In this document: one piece after another, positions 42,623 through 51,607 of the stretch
Layout of the letters: each line of letters begins with the position of its first letter
Numbering within the stretch: position 1 is the stretch's first letter
Origin: Neorhizobium sp. SOG26
GTDB taxonomy: Bacteria > Pseudomonadota > Alphaproteobacteria > Rhizobiales > Rhizobiaceae
Reading direction: 5' to 3'
Assembly (NCBI RefSeq): GCF_003491345.1
Contig: NZ_CP025512.1
Coordinates: forward strand, 620,001 to 684,000
Length of the DNA: 64,000 nucleotides
Notes under the pieces: model-generated
What the model saw: the letters and a program-made list of their open reading frames with translations, nothing else
What the model was told of the DNA's origin: nothing
Database searches by the model: none
Made by a program: the position numbers and the translations under genes

Positions 42623-43950
42623 ATCCGCGGCAGGTAGGTGCGGTAGTCGAAGTCGCTGACTGTCCGCAGATAGGCAATCGCTTCCTTGCACTTCGTGTCG
42701 CCGTAAAGCTTCTGGTAGCGCTCGCCGAACACGTCGCGGATGAAGGGCGAGGCGCGGAAATCCTCCACCGCCGTCAGGAAGTCGTGCGTCAGGCGGCCCG
42801 TGCCAGCCGCAGGCTCCTTGCCGGGCTCTGTCGGTGCACCTGGATCAAGCGTCTCGTCGAGCCCCTTCAGCATGCCGCCGAGAATCGCGGTGAGCAGCAG
42901 GTAGGGATTGGCATCTGCACCAGCGACGCGATGTTCGATCCGCGCGGCCGCTCCATCCTTGTCGGGAATGCGTACAGCCGTACCGCGATGGCCGAAACCC
43001 CAGTCGATATCGACGGGCGCAAAGGACCCCGGCTGGAAGCGACGATAGGAATTGGCAAAGGGCGCGAAGATCAGCTGCGCGTCCCGCATGGTCTGCAGCA
43101 TCCCCGCCGTCACCGAGTTCAGCAGGGTCGGCTCGCCGCCCTTGGCATCGAGAATGTTGTTACCGTCGCGGTCGATGATGCTGGCATGCACATGCAGCCC
43201 CGATCCCGCGTGCTCGGCATAAGGCTTGGCCATGCAGGTCGATTTCAGCCCGTGCTTTCGCGCCGCCTGTTCGGCAATCCGCTTCAGGTAGATGCAGTCG
43301 TCCGCCGCGGCCAGCGCGTCGGCGCGGTGCAGAAGGTTCACCTCGAACTGGCCGGGGCCGAATTCCGCCGTCGTCGCATCTGCCGGCAGGTTCTGCGCCT
43401 TTGCCCAGGTCCGCACCGTTTGCAGATAATCATCGAGCGCATCGACGGCGCGCATGTCGTAGAGCTGGAAACCATCCGGCGCGTCGCGGTACATCAGCAC
43501 TTCCGGCGGCCGCGGCTTGCCCGTCTGGCGCCAGTCGTCCTGCACCACGTAGAATTCCAGTTCCGTCGCCACCACCGGCGTCAGCCCGCGCTCGGCGAAA
43601 CGGTGGAGGAGTGCAGCCAGGATGCCGCGCGGGTCCATGAAGCTCGGCTCACCGGTGAGCTCATGCATGGTGGAAAGCACCTGCATTGATCCTTCCGACG
43701 CCCAGGGCATCGGCGTCAGACTGCGCCTGTCGGCCACGCAGGTGCCGTCCGGGTCGCCGATCGTCAGCGATAGGCCGGTGATGTCGTCGTTGTCGTCGCC
43801 CCAGATGTCGAGGGACTGCGTCGAGGTCGGCAGCCGCACCGAACCCTCCCAGACCTTCTTTTCCGCCGTCATCGGGATTCGCTTGCCGCGAAGGTCCCCG
43901 TTCATGCCGACAAGCAGGATTTCGATATGGGGATCGGCGGCATCAGGCAT
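42619..43950 (-). CDS. Glutamine synthetase-like ligase (gamma-glutamylpolyamine synthetase type)
   Basis: A 443-residue GS-fold ligase. Metal and nucleotide motifs are present: 'VATELEFYVV', 'TAEFGPGQFEVNL', 'HAGSGLHVHASI', 'NSYRRFQPGSFAP' and 'RIEHRVAGADANPYL'. The NSYRRF segment and short N-terminal domain place it with PuuA-type enzymes that join glutamate to putrescine or other amines rather than ammonia. It is divergent, 85 bases apart, from a class III aminotransferase that would suit the same polyamine route. The start ATG 43950 has only a weak ribosome site. Confidence 0.83.
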   Translation of the reverse strand: MPDAADPHIEILLVGMNGDLRGKRIPMTAEKKVWEGSVRLPTSTQSLDIWGDDNDDITGLSLTIGDPDGTCVADRRSLTPMPWASEGSMQVLSTMHELTGEPSFMDPRGILAALLHRFAERGLTPVVATELEFYVVQDDWRQTGKPRPPEVLMYRDAPDGFQLYDMRAVDALDDYLQTVRTWAKAQNLPADATTAEFGPGQFEVNLLHRADALAAADDCIYLKRIAEQAARKHGLKSTCMAKPYAEHAGSGLHVHASIIDRDGNNILDAKGGEPTLLNSVTAGMLQTMRDAQLIFAPFANSYRRFQPGSFAPVDIDWGFGHRGTAVRIPDKDGAAARIEHRVAGADANPYLLLTAILGGMLKGLDETLDPGAPTEPGKEPAAGTGRLTHDFLTAVEDFRASPFIRDVFGERYQKLYGDTKCKEAIAYLRTVSDFDYRTYLPRI

Positions 43951-44035
43951 GCGAAACGGTCTCACAGGGTTGCAGAGGTTCGTTCGTAGCCGATAAGGAT
44001 GGGAGGCACAATCTGAGGGGCTGAGTGACACACAT

Positions 44036-45403
44036 ATGAACGACCTGAAGAACACATCCAACCTCGCGGCCATCGATGCGGCCCACCATCTTCATCCGTT
44101 CTCGGACATGAAGGAACTGAACGCGAAGGGCACGCGCATCATCGAGCGGGCGGAAGGCGTGTTCATCTACGACTCGACCGGGAAGCGTTACCTGGATGCC
44201 TTTGCGGGCCTCTGGTGCGTCAATGTCGGTTACGGGCGCAAGTCTATCGCAGAGGCCGCAGCCCGGCAGATGCAGGAACTGCCCTATTACAACGCCTTTT
44301 TTGGCACCACGACGCCGCCCGCCACGTTGCTCGCCCAGAAGATTGCCTCCCATACCGGCGAGAAGCTGAAGCGCATCTTCTTTACCAATTCCGGCTCCGA
44401 GGCGACCGACACATGGTTCCGGATGGCGCGGGTCTACTGGAAGGCGCTTGGAAAGCCGCAGAAGACGCAGGTCATTGCCCGCCGGAACGGCTACCACGGT
44501 TCCACCGTTGCCGGTGCCTCCCTCGGCGGCATGAAGCTGATGCACGAGCAGGGCAACCTGCCGATCGAGGGCATCCACCATATCGGCCAGCCCTACTGGT
44601 ATGCGGAAGGTGGTGATCTTTCTCCCGCCGATTTCGGCCTGAAGGTCGCGCGCGAACTGGAAGCGAAGATCGATGAACTGGGCGAAGACCAAGTCGCGGC
44701 CTTCGTGGCCGAACCGATCCAGGGAGCAGGCGGTGTCATCATCCCGCCGGAAACCTACTGGCCGGAGATCGCCCGCATCTGCAAGGCACGCAATATCCTG
44801 CTCGTCGTTGACGAGGTGATCTGCGGGTTCGGACGGCTCGGCGAGTGGTTCGGCCACCAGTATTACGGGATCGAGCCGGATCTTGCGCCGATCGCCAAGG
44901 GCCTGTCATCCGGCTACCTGCCGATCGGCGGCGTGCTGGTGTCCGATCGCGTTGCCGACGTAATGGTCGAGGAACTGGGGGATTTCCACCACGGCTTTAC
45001 CTATTCCGGCCATCCGGTCTGCGCCGCGGCTGCGCTGGAGAACATCCGGATCCTGGAGGAAGAACGGCTGGTCGAGCGTGCGCGCGACCATATCGGTCCG
45101 TATTTCGCGGCAGCCTGGAAGTCGCTGGAAGACCATGAGGTGGTCGGCGAGGCACAAAGCGTTGGCCTGATGGGCGGGCTGCAGCTTGCGGCCGACAAGT
45201 CGACCCGTCGCCGCTTTGCCAAACCCGACGAGGTCAGCATGCTGGTGCGCAATCATTGCCTCCAGAACGGCCTCATCATGCGCGCCACCCGTGACCGCAT
45301 GCTCGCCTCGCCGCCGCTGACGATCAACCGCCCGGAGGTGGACGAGGTGATCGACACGCTGCGCAAGGCGCTCGATCACCTGCGTGACGCCAGGATGGCT
45401 TAA
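44036..45403 (+). CDS. Class III aminotransferase (polyamine/omega-amino acid:pyruvate type)
   Basis: A 455-residue PLP enzyme. Landmarks: 'FTNSGSEATDTWFRMAR' phosphate-binding region, 'RRNGYHGSTVAGASLGG', 'VDEVICGFGRLGEWFG' with the PLP Asp, and the Schiff-base Lys in 'LAPIAKGLSSGYLPIG'. Length and motifs match SpuC/putrescine:pyruvate and omega-amino acid:pyruvate aminotransferases. With the divergent PuuA-like ligase it points to putrescine or related amine catabolism feeding carbon and nitrogen. Exact amine donor is not determined. Confidence 0.87.
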   Translation: MNDLKNTSNLAAIDAAHHLHPFSDMKELNAKGTRIIERAEGVFIYDSTGKRYLDAFAGLWCVNVGYGRKSIAEAAARQMQELPYYNAFFGTTTPPATLLAQKIASHTGEKLKRIFFTNSGSEATDTWFRMARVYWKALGKPQKTQVIARRNGYHGSTVAGASLGGMKLMHEQGNLPIEGIHHIGQPYWYAEGGDLSPADFGLKVARELEAKIDELGEDQVAAFVAEPIQGAGGVIIPPETYWPEIARICKARNILLVVDEVICGFGRLGEWFGHQYYGIEPDLAPIAKGLSSGYLPIGGVLVSDRVADVMVEELGDFHHGFTYSGHPVCAAAALENIRILEEERLVERARDHIGPYFAAAWKSLEDHEVVGEAQSVGLMGGLQLAADKSTRRRFAKPDEVSMLVRNHCLQNGLIMRATRDRMLASPPLTINRPEVDEVIDTLRKALDHLRDARMA

Positions 45404-45410
45404 GGTCGGC

Positions 45411-46937
45411 TTAGCGTCCGCTCGCGGCGGCCGGGACCCAGGCGTAACCGAAACCGACCCGGTCATCGCGCCACGAGTAATGATAGGGTACGGCAAGGGT
45501 GGAGGCCACCAGCACCTCCGGCTTGATGCCGTATTGCCGCAGGAAGTCGCCGAGATAAGCCGGCATCTGCGTCGCATCGCCATCGAGCGGCCAGACGACG
45601 AGGCCGCCGCCGCGGATTTCATCCTCCGTGACGGTCTGGTCCTGCGTGAAGCCGGTGAAGATCACCTTCGCGTCGGAGATCTCGGTGCGTGCGCTGCCTG
45701 CAAGGTATGGATCGGTGGCGATCACATAGGCGGGTTTGTCTCCGCCGTGGCGTTCGATCACCTCTTGGATGAAAGGCGTGGAAGGCCAGTTTTCCTTGCC
45801 ATATCTGCCGAACATGGGGCCGATGACGACGCCAATTGCCAGATAGATGATCCCACCCAGCGCCAACACCGAGACGGGCAAGACGAATCGTTCAACGCTT
45901 GCTGTCGTGTCGGCCCCGGCGGCTTCGATCTTGAGGCAGAGGTACAGCGGAACAAGCAGCAGGAAAGGCGAGAGCCACTTTTCACTGATGTTGCTCGCCC
46001 CAAAGCCCAGCACAACCAACGCCACCAGGACAAGGCAGATCAGGATGGTGCGCGCGATGATCCGTGTCCATGGGCTGGTCGCCCGCCAGGCCTTGGGCAA
46101 GGCGGTTCGGAACGCAATGAGGAAGAAGCCAAGCACCGGCAACCCGCCACCCGCAAGGGCCCCGAGCATGGCAAGGAGGCCGGCGATCCGGTCATTGACG
46201 GCATCACCCGAGGCATCTTCCCGCATGGCCGCGATCGTACCTGATGTCGCTTCGTTGAGGTTGCCAAGCACCCAGAACAGGTGCGGCAGGCAGATGAGGG
46301 CGGCGACCGCAACGGCCGCACCCAGCCGCCAGTCCAGCACACGGTTGCGCAGGTCGCGCTCGGCGAGGACAGCCAGCACTGCCGCCAACGGCACGAGCAC
46401 GAAGTTATATTTGCTGATCAGCCCCATGCCGACCGCAACGCCGGCAAACAGATAGGTCCCGAGGTTGGGACGCTGGATGGCGAGCAGGAAGGCATAGGTG
46501 AAGACGGCAACGGAAAACAGCGTCGCCACGGCATGCGTGAGGTCCCGTTGGGCCACCACGCTGACGACCGGCATCGCCACGACGCCGAGCATGGCGATCG
46601 CAACGAGCCGCATGTCTTTCAGCACAAGCCGCGCTGCGAGTCCGTAGAAGACACAGGTGAGGAAAAGCAGCAGGTTCTTGACGAGCGACAGCGCCAGGAC
46701 CGAGGGGCCGATCAGCTGGATGACGCCGTATTGCAGCCAGTTGTAGAAGGGCGGCTGGCGCCCGTATCCCATCAGCAGGAACTGCGACTGGATGAGTTGT
46801 TCGGCCTCGTCGCTTTCAAGCGCATCGGAACGCAGCACTCTCAGGACGATCGCCAGCAGGTAATAACCGGCGATCAGCCAAAGGACGATGGTGGGACGGC
46901 GGGCAAGCGCCTCACGTATGCTGAGGATCGCCCTCAT
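45411..46937 (-). CDS. GT39-family (ArnT/RgtD-like) membrane glycosyltransferase
   Basis: A 508-residue protein with about 11 helices of the ArnT/PMT fold. The first periplasmic loop has acidic residues and the family pattern 'RSDALESDEAEQLIQSQF' followed by 'YGRQPPFYNWLQYG'. Such enzymes move a sugar from an undecaprenyl/dodecaprenyl phosphate carrier to lipid A or LPS core. Together with the overlapping GT2 gene, it resembles the rhizobial Rgt system that adds galacturonic acid to lipid A and core, with aminoarabinose transfer as the alternative. A 26-base overlap with the GT2 gene shows cotranscription. Confidence 0.83.
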   Translation of the reverse strand: MRAILSIREALARRPTIVLWLIAGYYLLAIVLRVLRSDALESDEAEQLIQSQFLLMGYGRQPPFYNWLQYGVIQLIGPSVLALSLVKNLLLFLTCVFYGLAARLVLKDMRLVAIAMLGVVAMPVVSVVAQRDLTHAVATLFSVAVFTYAFLLAIQRPNLGTYLFAGVAVGMGLISKYNFVLVPLAAVLAVLAERDLRNRVLDWRLGAAVAVAALICLPHLFWVLGNLNEATSGTIAAMREDASGDAVNDRIAGLLAMLGALAGGGLPVLGFFLIAFRTALPKAWRATSPWTRIIARTILICLVLVALVVLGFGASNISEKWLSPFLLLVPLYLCLKIEAAGADTTASVERFVLPVSVLALGGIIYLAIGVVIGPMFGRYGKENWPSTPFIQEVIERHGGDKPAYVIATDPYLAGSARTEISDAKVIFTGFTQDQTVTEDEIRGGGLVVWPLDGDATQMPAYLGDFLRQYGIKPEVLVASTLAVPYHYSWRDDRVGFGYAWVPAAASGR

Positions 46938-47931
46938 AGACTTCCCTGATAATGTAACTCACCGCGGTGTCTTCACGGTAATAGGTGCGGGCGATCATCT
47001 CGGCCAGGATGCCGGTGGTGATCATCTGCACTGCCGAGAGGAACAGCATCACCCCGATCATGAAAAGGGGGCGTGTGCCGATGTCGTTGCCCATCAGGAA
47101 CTTGTCGATGAACAGGTAGAACAGGATGATGCTCGACAGCGCGCCGAGCCCAAGGCCAAGCGACCCGAAGAAATGTCCCGGCCGCGCCTTGAAGCGCATG
47201 AAGAACATCACCGACAACAGGTCGAGAATGACCCGGAAGGTGCGGGAAATGCCGTACTTCGACACGCCATGCTGGCGCGCATGGTGGGTCACCGGCATCT
47301 CGCCGATGCGCGAGCTCGGTACCACGCCCGCCACCCAGGCCGGGATGAAGCGGTGCATTTCGCCCATCAGCTTCACCTGCTTGATGACCGAGCCGCGGTA
47401 GATCTTCAGCGAGCATCCATAGTCATGCAGCCGCACGCCGGTGATGCGGCCGATCAGCCGGTTGGCGATGAAGGATGGGATCTTGCGCAGGAGCAAGCCG
47501 TCCTGGCGGTTCTTGCGCCAGCCGACGAGGAGATCGAGTTCCCGCCGCTCCAGTTCCGCCACCATGGTGGGGATGTCCTTCGGGTCGTTCTGCAGGTCGC
47601 CGTCGAGCGTGGCGATCAGCCGGCCCTGTGCCTGGTTGATCCCGGCCTGCATGGCGGCCGTCTGTCCGAAATTGCGCTGCAGCGCGATGATCTTCAGGTC
47701 GAGACCCGGCCGGTTCAGCGCTTCGCGCGCATTGGCAATCGTTGCGTCCGTGCTCCCGTCATCGACGAGAAGAAGCTCCCAGATTGCCGGATAGCTCGCC
47801 ATGGCTGCCGTGATACGGTCAATCAGCGGCCCGACGCTTTCCTCTTCATTGAAGAGCGGCACGACGAGGGAGAGTTCGATCGGTTCTGCCGTGTCGAGGC
47901 GGCTTGCCATCAACTCTGCTGTTGTACCCAC
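46912..47931 (-). CDS. GT2-family polyprenyl-phosphate glycosyltransferase (RgtE/ArnC/DPM1-like)
   Basis: A 339-residue glycosyltransferase that would load a sugar on polyprenyl phosphate. GT-A motifs: 'LSLVVPLFNEEESVGPL' at the start, 'LLVDDGSTDAT', 'IALQRNFGQTAAMQAG' and the DxD-type 'ATLDGDLQNDP'. Two C-terminal helices (around 'SLGLGLGALSSIILFYLFID' and 'FMIGVMLFLSAVQMITTGI') anchor it in the membrane. Start is GTG 47931 after AGGAG, or ATG 47910. It feeds the GT39 enzyme encoded by the overlapping next gene. Confidence 0.87.
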   Translation of the reverse strand: MGTTAELMASRLDTAEPIELSLVVPLFNEEESVGPLIDRITAAMASYPAIWELLLVDDGSTDATIANAREALNRPGLDLKIIALQRNFGQTAAMQAGINQAQGRLIATLDGDLQNDPKDIPTMVAELERRELDLLVGWRKNRQDGLLLRKIPSFIANRLIGRITGVRLHDYGCSLKIYRGSVIKQVKLMGEMHRFIPAWVAGVVPSSRIGEMPVTHHARQHGVSKYGISRTFRVILDLLSVMFFMRFKARPGHFFGSLGLGLGALSSIILFYLFIDKFLMGNDIGTRPLFMIGVMLFLSAVQMITTGILAEMIARTYYREDTAVSYIIREVYEGDPQHT

Positions 47932-48028
47932 TTTGTGTTTCTCCTAAACCACGGGCTCCGAGCGAACACGCTCACGCGGCGCTAACCCGATGTTTCAGAT
48001 CCTGGTTCGTATGGGGCACCCCTAGTAT

Positions 48029-48988
48029 ATGAAGAACTCCCCGGTTGCCAGCCGCCCATCCTGGATAATTCGTAACGCCATGACGCTGCTAACGGTTGCG
48101 ATCATCCTGGCTTATGCGGGCTTCATCCAGTGGGTCTGGGGATGGCAGACGGTGGCCTCGCTCTGGTCGGGCGCCGGCTGGGGCGCGGGGCTCGTCGCGC
48201 TCGGCGCACTTCTCGTCACCTACGTTCTGCGCACCTGGCGTATCTACGATTATTTCCCGACCGAGACTGCAGGCCACTTCGGCAGCCTGTTGCGGCTGGT
48301 GCAGGTCCACAACCTGCTCAACATCATGCTGCCGTTCCGGACCGGGGAGGCAAGCTTTCCGTTGCTGATGAGGCGTGAATTCGCCCTGCCGCTTGCCCGC
48401 ACCACCTCGGCGCTTCTCGTGATGCGCCTGTTCGACCTGCACGCGCTGCTCGCTGCCGCCGGCGTTGGTCTGGTTCTCCAGCACGGCGCGCCCTGGGTCT
48501 GGGCATTGTGGGGCTTGTTTCTCCTCGCACCCGTCGTCGCCTTTGCGCTTCGCAACCGCGTTTTCGATATTGCGGCTCGCATCGTTCCCGCCAAGGGACG
48601 CAAGCTGGTGGAAGAGGTGAGGAACGGCCTGCCGGCCAGTGGCGCAGCCTTCGCGCGCGCCTGGGGCGCGACGCTCGTCAACTGGTTCACCAAGATTGCG
48701 GTGCTCGCCTGGGTACTCGGTCTGCTCGGTGGCACGACGGTTGCCGCAAGCTTTGGCGGCGCGCTCGGCGGTGAACTGTCCTCCGTCCTGCCCGTCCATG
48801 CGCCCGCTGGCGTCGGGACCTATCCGGCCGGCATTACCGCCGGCGCCATTGCCTTCGGCGCCGGGGCGACCGGCTCACCGCTCGAAGCTCTCGGCCAGGC
48901 GGCGGTCAACACCCACCTGCTGGTGATCGTTTCCTCGCTGGTGGGAACCGCGCTGTCATTGTTTGCGGCAAGGCGCAAGGGGAACTGA
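48029..48988 (+). CDS. Flippase-like (LPG synthase TM-domain/UPF0104) membrane protein
   Basis: A 319-residue protein with about eight helices and the pattern of the lysylphosphatidylglycerol synthase transmembrane/flippase-like family: 'FGSLLRLVQVHNLLNIMLPFRTGEASFPLLMRREF' (shown here only to locate it: residues ~85-120, with HNLLNIMLPFRTGE as core) and 'SVLPVHAPAGVGTYPAG' near the C terminus. Such proteins are thought to flip glycolipids. It is divergent from the GT2 gene (97 bases), so it may supply or turn over the same lipid-linked sugar. Confidence 0.75.
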   Translation: MKNSPVASRPSWIIRNAMTLLTVAIILAYAGFIQWVWGWQTVASLWSGAGWGAGLVALGALLVTYVLRTWRIYDYFPTETAGHFGSLLRLVQVHNLLNIMLPFRTGEASFPLLMRREFALPLARTTSALLVMRLFDLHALLAAAGVGLVLQHGAPWVWALWGLFLLAPVVAFALRNRVFDIAARIVPAKGRKLVEEVRNGLPASGAAFARAWGATLVNWFTKIAVLAWVLGLLGGTTVAASFGGALGGELSSVLPVHAPAGVGTYPAGITAGAIAFGAGATGSPLEALGQAAVNTHLLVIVSSLVGTALSLFAARRKGN

Positions 48989-49046
48989 TCAGGCAAAGGT
49001 CTGGAGGGGGAGCGCCAGGTCATTCTCCCCCTAATGAGCTATCTTG

Positions 49047-50549
49047 TCACTGGAACGCCGTTTCGTAGAAGCTCCGAAGCTTGCGGGAATGCAGGGCTTC
49101 CGGCGGCATGGCGGCAAGCTTCTGCACGGCGCGGATGCCGATCTGCAGATGCTGGCTGACCTGGCTGCGGTAGAAGGCCGTCGCCATGCCGGGCAGCTTC
49201 AACTCGCCATGCAGCGGACGGTCGGAAACGCAGAGCAGCGTGCCGTAAGGCACGCGGAAGCGAAAGCCGTTGGCGGCGATCGTCGCTGATTCCATGTCGA
49301 GCGCAATGGCGCGCGACTGGGACAGCCGCTTGACCGGTCCACGCTGGTCGCGCAGTTCCCAGTTGCGATTGTCAATCGTTGCGACGGTGCCGGTACGCAT
49401 GATGCGCTTCAGCTCAAAGCCTTGGTAGCCGGTGACTTCCTCTACGGCGCTTTCGAGCGCCTGCTGCACTTCCGCCAGCGCCGGAATCGGCACCCAGACC
49501 GGCAGGTCGTCGTCGAGCACATGGTCTTCGCGCACATAGGCATGCGCCAGAACGTAGTCGCCGAGCCGCTGGCTATTGCGAAGCCCGGCGCAGTGGCCGA
49601 CCATCAGCCAGGCATGCGGGCGCAGCACTGCAATGTGGTCGGTAATCGTCTTGGCGTTGGAGGGACCGACGCCGATGTTGACGAGCGTGATGCCGGCATG
49701 GCCCTTTTTCTTCAGGTGATAGGCAGGCATCTGCGGCATGCGCACCACCGCATCCGTTTCCGGCTTCTCCTTGCCAGCGAGCGTGACGATGTTGCCCGGT
49801 TCGACAAAGGCCGTGTAGCCGTCGCCGCCCTCGGCCATCATCTTGCGCGCCCAGGCCGCGAACTCGTCAATATAGAACTGGTAGTTCGTAAAGAGCACGA
49901 AGTTCTGGAAGTGCTCGGCGCCCGTCGCCGTATAGTGGCTGAGGCGGGCGAGCGAGTAGTCGATGCGCTGCGCCGTGAAGGGCGCAAGCGGCGATGGCAC
50001 GCCCGAGGTTTCCTCATATTCGCCATTGGCGATCAGGTCGTCGGTGTTGTTGAGGTCCGGCGTATCGAAGAGGTCGCGCATCGGAATGTCCGACAGCGCA
50101 CTCGTCGCCGACGCCTCGACATGCGCACCTTCGCCGAAGGCAAAGTGCAGCGGGATCGGCGTCGAGGATTCCGACACCGTCACCGGGACGCCGTGATTGC
50201 GCATCAAGAGCCCAAGCTGTTCCTTGAGGTAGTGCCGGAAGAGCTTCGGGCGGGTGATCGTCGTGGTGTAGACCCCCGGCGAAGTGACATGCCCGTAGGA
50301 GAGGCGCGAGTCGGCATGGCCGAACGACGTCGTCTCGATGCTGACCTGCGGATAGAAGGCGCGGTAGCGGCCCGTTACCGGGGCGCCGTCTGCCAGCTTG
50401 CCGAAGGAATCGATGAGAAACGTCGTATTGCGTTCGTAAAGCTCGGTCAGCGCGTCCACGGCTTCGACCGGATTGTCGAAGATACGCGGCTCAGGCGCGC
50501 TCGGGCTGATGAAGGGAAGGGGAGAGACGGAAGAGATTCGTGTTGTCAT
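49047..50549 (-). CDS. amn: AMP nucleosidase
   Basis: A 500-residue cytosolic enzyme that splits AMP into adenine and ribose 5-phosphate. The N-terminal AMP nucleosidase-specific domain ('DALTELYERNTTFLIDSF', 'YRAFYPQVSI') is followed by the phosphorylase fold with 'LVNIGVGPSNAKTITDHIA', 'LMVGHCAGLRNSQRLGDYV' and 'ALDMESATIAANGFRFRVP', where the Met-Glu-Ser core binds ribose. Length matches E. coli Amn (about 484). No terminator is obvious downstream. Single gene. Confidence 0.93.
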   Translation of the reverse strand: MTTRISSVSPLPFISPSAPEPRIFDNPVEAVDALTELYERNTTFLIDSFGKLADGAPVTGRYRAFYPQVSIETTSFGHADSRLSYGHVTSPGVYTTTITRPKLFRHYLKEQLGLLMRNHGVPVTVSESSTPIPLHFAFGEGAHVEASATSALSDIPMRDLFDTPDLNNTDDLIANGEYEETSGVPSPLAPFTAQRIDYSLARLSHYTATGAEHFQNFVLFTNYQFYIDEFAAWARKMMAEGGDGYTAFVEPGNIVTLAGKEKPETDAVVRMPQMPAYHLKKKGHAGITLVNIGVGPSNAKTITDHIAVLRPHAWLMVGHCAGLRNSQRLGDYVLAHAYVREDHVLDDDLPVWVPIPALAEVQQALESAVEEVTGYQGFELKRIMRTGTVATIDNRNWELRDQRGPVKRLSQSRAIALDMESATIAANGFRFRVPYGTLLCVSDRPLHGELKLPGMATAFYRSQVSQHLQIGIRAVQKLAAMPPEALHSRKLRSFYETAFQ

Positions 50550-50613
50550 GAGCCATTATAGTGAGAACATTGCGACAAGCAAATTGCAGTAGATCTCACC
50601 ATAATGGAGCAAC

Positions 50614-50787
50614 TCAAAGAGTCGCAATGCATCCCTGCTGAAGCGGAGATGTCTGGCAATTCATCGACCATTCGGAGCGCAGGCGCGATACCTTGCCATT
50701 CTTCTGCGCCACAAGCGCGGTGAAGGAAAAGGCGAAGATCGCCATGATCAGCGTGAAGATGGTGAAGCGGCGTACCAGAATGCCCAT
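50614..50787 (-). CDS. Small single-helix membrane protein (57 residues)
   Basis: A 57-residue ORF: MGILVRRFTIFTLIMAIFAF at the start, giving one hydrophobic helix (residues 7-27), then 'AQKNGKVSRLRSEWSMN' and a tail with two cysteines (CQTSPLQQGC). GGGAGAG lies five bases before the ATG on the minus strand, and the helix-plus-basic-loop design is typical of real small proteins. No family recognised. It lies upstream of amn on the same strand, 64 bases away. Confidence 0.55.
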   Translation of the reverse strand: MGILVRRFTIFTLIMAIFAFSFTALVAQKNGKVSRLRSEWSMNCQTSPLQQGCIATL

Positions 50788-50880
50788 TGTTCTCTCCCAA
50801 GCCCGATGCTGGAAGATTGACAGGCCGCGCCTGAATAGGTGCTGATCTTGAAATTCATCCGCCGTTCAAAATGATGAACG

Positions 50881-50913
50881 ACAAAACCCGCCGAAAGGAT
50901 CGGCGGGTTTTGT
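50881..50913. terminator. Perfect 13-bp hairpin, bidirectional terminator candidate
   Basis: ACAAAACCCGCCG and CGGCGGGTTTTGT form a perfect 13-bp stem with a 7-base loop. The T-rich and A-rich arms give a U-tract in either direction. On the minus strand it lies 82 bases behind the last gene of the small-protein array and insulates it from the downstream small membrane protein gene. Confidence 0.75.
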
Positions 50914-50950
50914 GGGATCAAGCCGGCTGACCGGCCGTAGTCCATGATCT

Positions 50951-50994
50951 GAACCAGTTGCGACCTGGTTCAGCCGGTGTCTTGAAGGAACTGC
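50951..50994 (-). repeat. Copy 1 of the conserved 3' element of the GDYY array
   Basis: Directly after the stop codon, minus strand reads GCAGTTCCTTCAAGACACC, then a perfect hairpin GAACCAG-GTCGCAA-CTGGTTC. The first block and the loop recur behind four other array genes. Role unknown: terminator, processing site or RNA-stability element. Confidence 0.7.
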
Positions 50995-51273
50995 TTAGCC
51001 GAACGGGCGAAGAGCGCCGTCGTAATAGTCACCGGAGTCCTGCGAACCATCGAGGTCGGCATTGCCAGAACCCGTGTTGTTGTAGATCGAGTCGTAGCGC
51101 ATGATGCTGCCGGTCGACATACGGTCAACGTCCTGGCCGCGCGACTGTTCTACGCTCGGCGGGGACATCGGGAGGGCGTCAGGGCTGGAATATACAGCGT
51201 CCTGTGCCGAAGCGACGCCAGCAATGCCGGTAACCATGAGGGCAGCGATAGTAGCGGGGATATAGCGTTTCAT
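50995..51273 (-). CDS. GDYY-array member 1: small exported protein, divergent
   Basis: A 92-residue protein: signal peptide of about 23 residues (MKRYIPATIAALMVTGIAG... SAQ), a polar mature region with MSTGSIMRYD, and the C-terminal SGDYYDGALRPFG. The other members end in RPN; this one ends in RPFG, lacks the N-terminal YYxG motif and has a different signal peptide, so it is the most diverged copy. AAAGGA precedes the ATG by seven to eight bases. It is separated from the rest by 438 bases. Function and family not recognised. Confidence 0.75.
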   Translation of the reverse strand: MKRYIPATIAALMVTGIAGVASAQDAVYSSPDALPMSPPSVEQSRGQDVDRMSTGSIMRYDSIYNNTGSGNADLDGSQDSGDYYDGALRPFG

Positions 51274-51557
51274 TTCTATGTCCTTTCTTTGTTATCGGAG
51301 CCAGGCGTTCGAACCGCCCGGTTCGTCTACAAAATCCCTTCCGGCAAAGATCGTTCCATAGAAATTGCCCGCCTTCGCTGCGTCGCATCATATCGGCGGT
51401 GGGGAAGGACGGATAAGGGGAGCTACTTCAGGCTGCAAATGCGGCTTGGCAGCGGAAAAATCACAAAAGCCTGCGGGTTTATGTGATTGATTCGCGAAAC
51501 GGCTTCACGTAATCTTGAGTAAGTGGCTGGTTTCAGAGTCCAGTCACAACACTTGGA

Positions 51558-51606
51558 GAAGACGATTGCGACCCGTCTTTTCCGTACGGTGTCTTGAATG
51601 AACTGC
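51558..51606 (-). repeat. Copy 2 of the conserved 3' element of the GDYY array
   Basis: Minus strand: GCAGTTCATTCAAGACACC followed by AAGACG-GGTCGCAAT-CGTCTT, same first block and loop as the other copies with differently coloured but still complementary stem bases. Here it lies about 105 bases behind the stop of array member 2 rather than next to it. Confidence 0.65.
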
Positions 51607-51607
51607 G

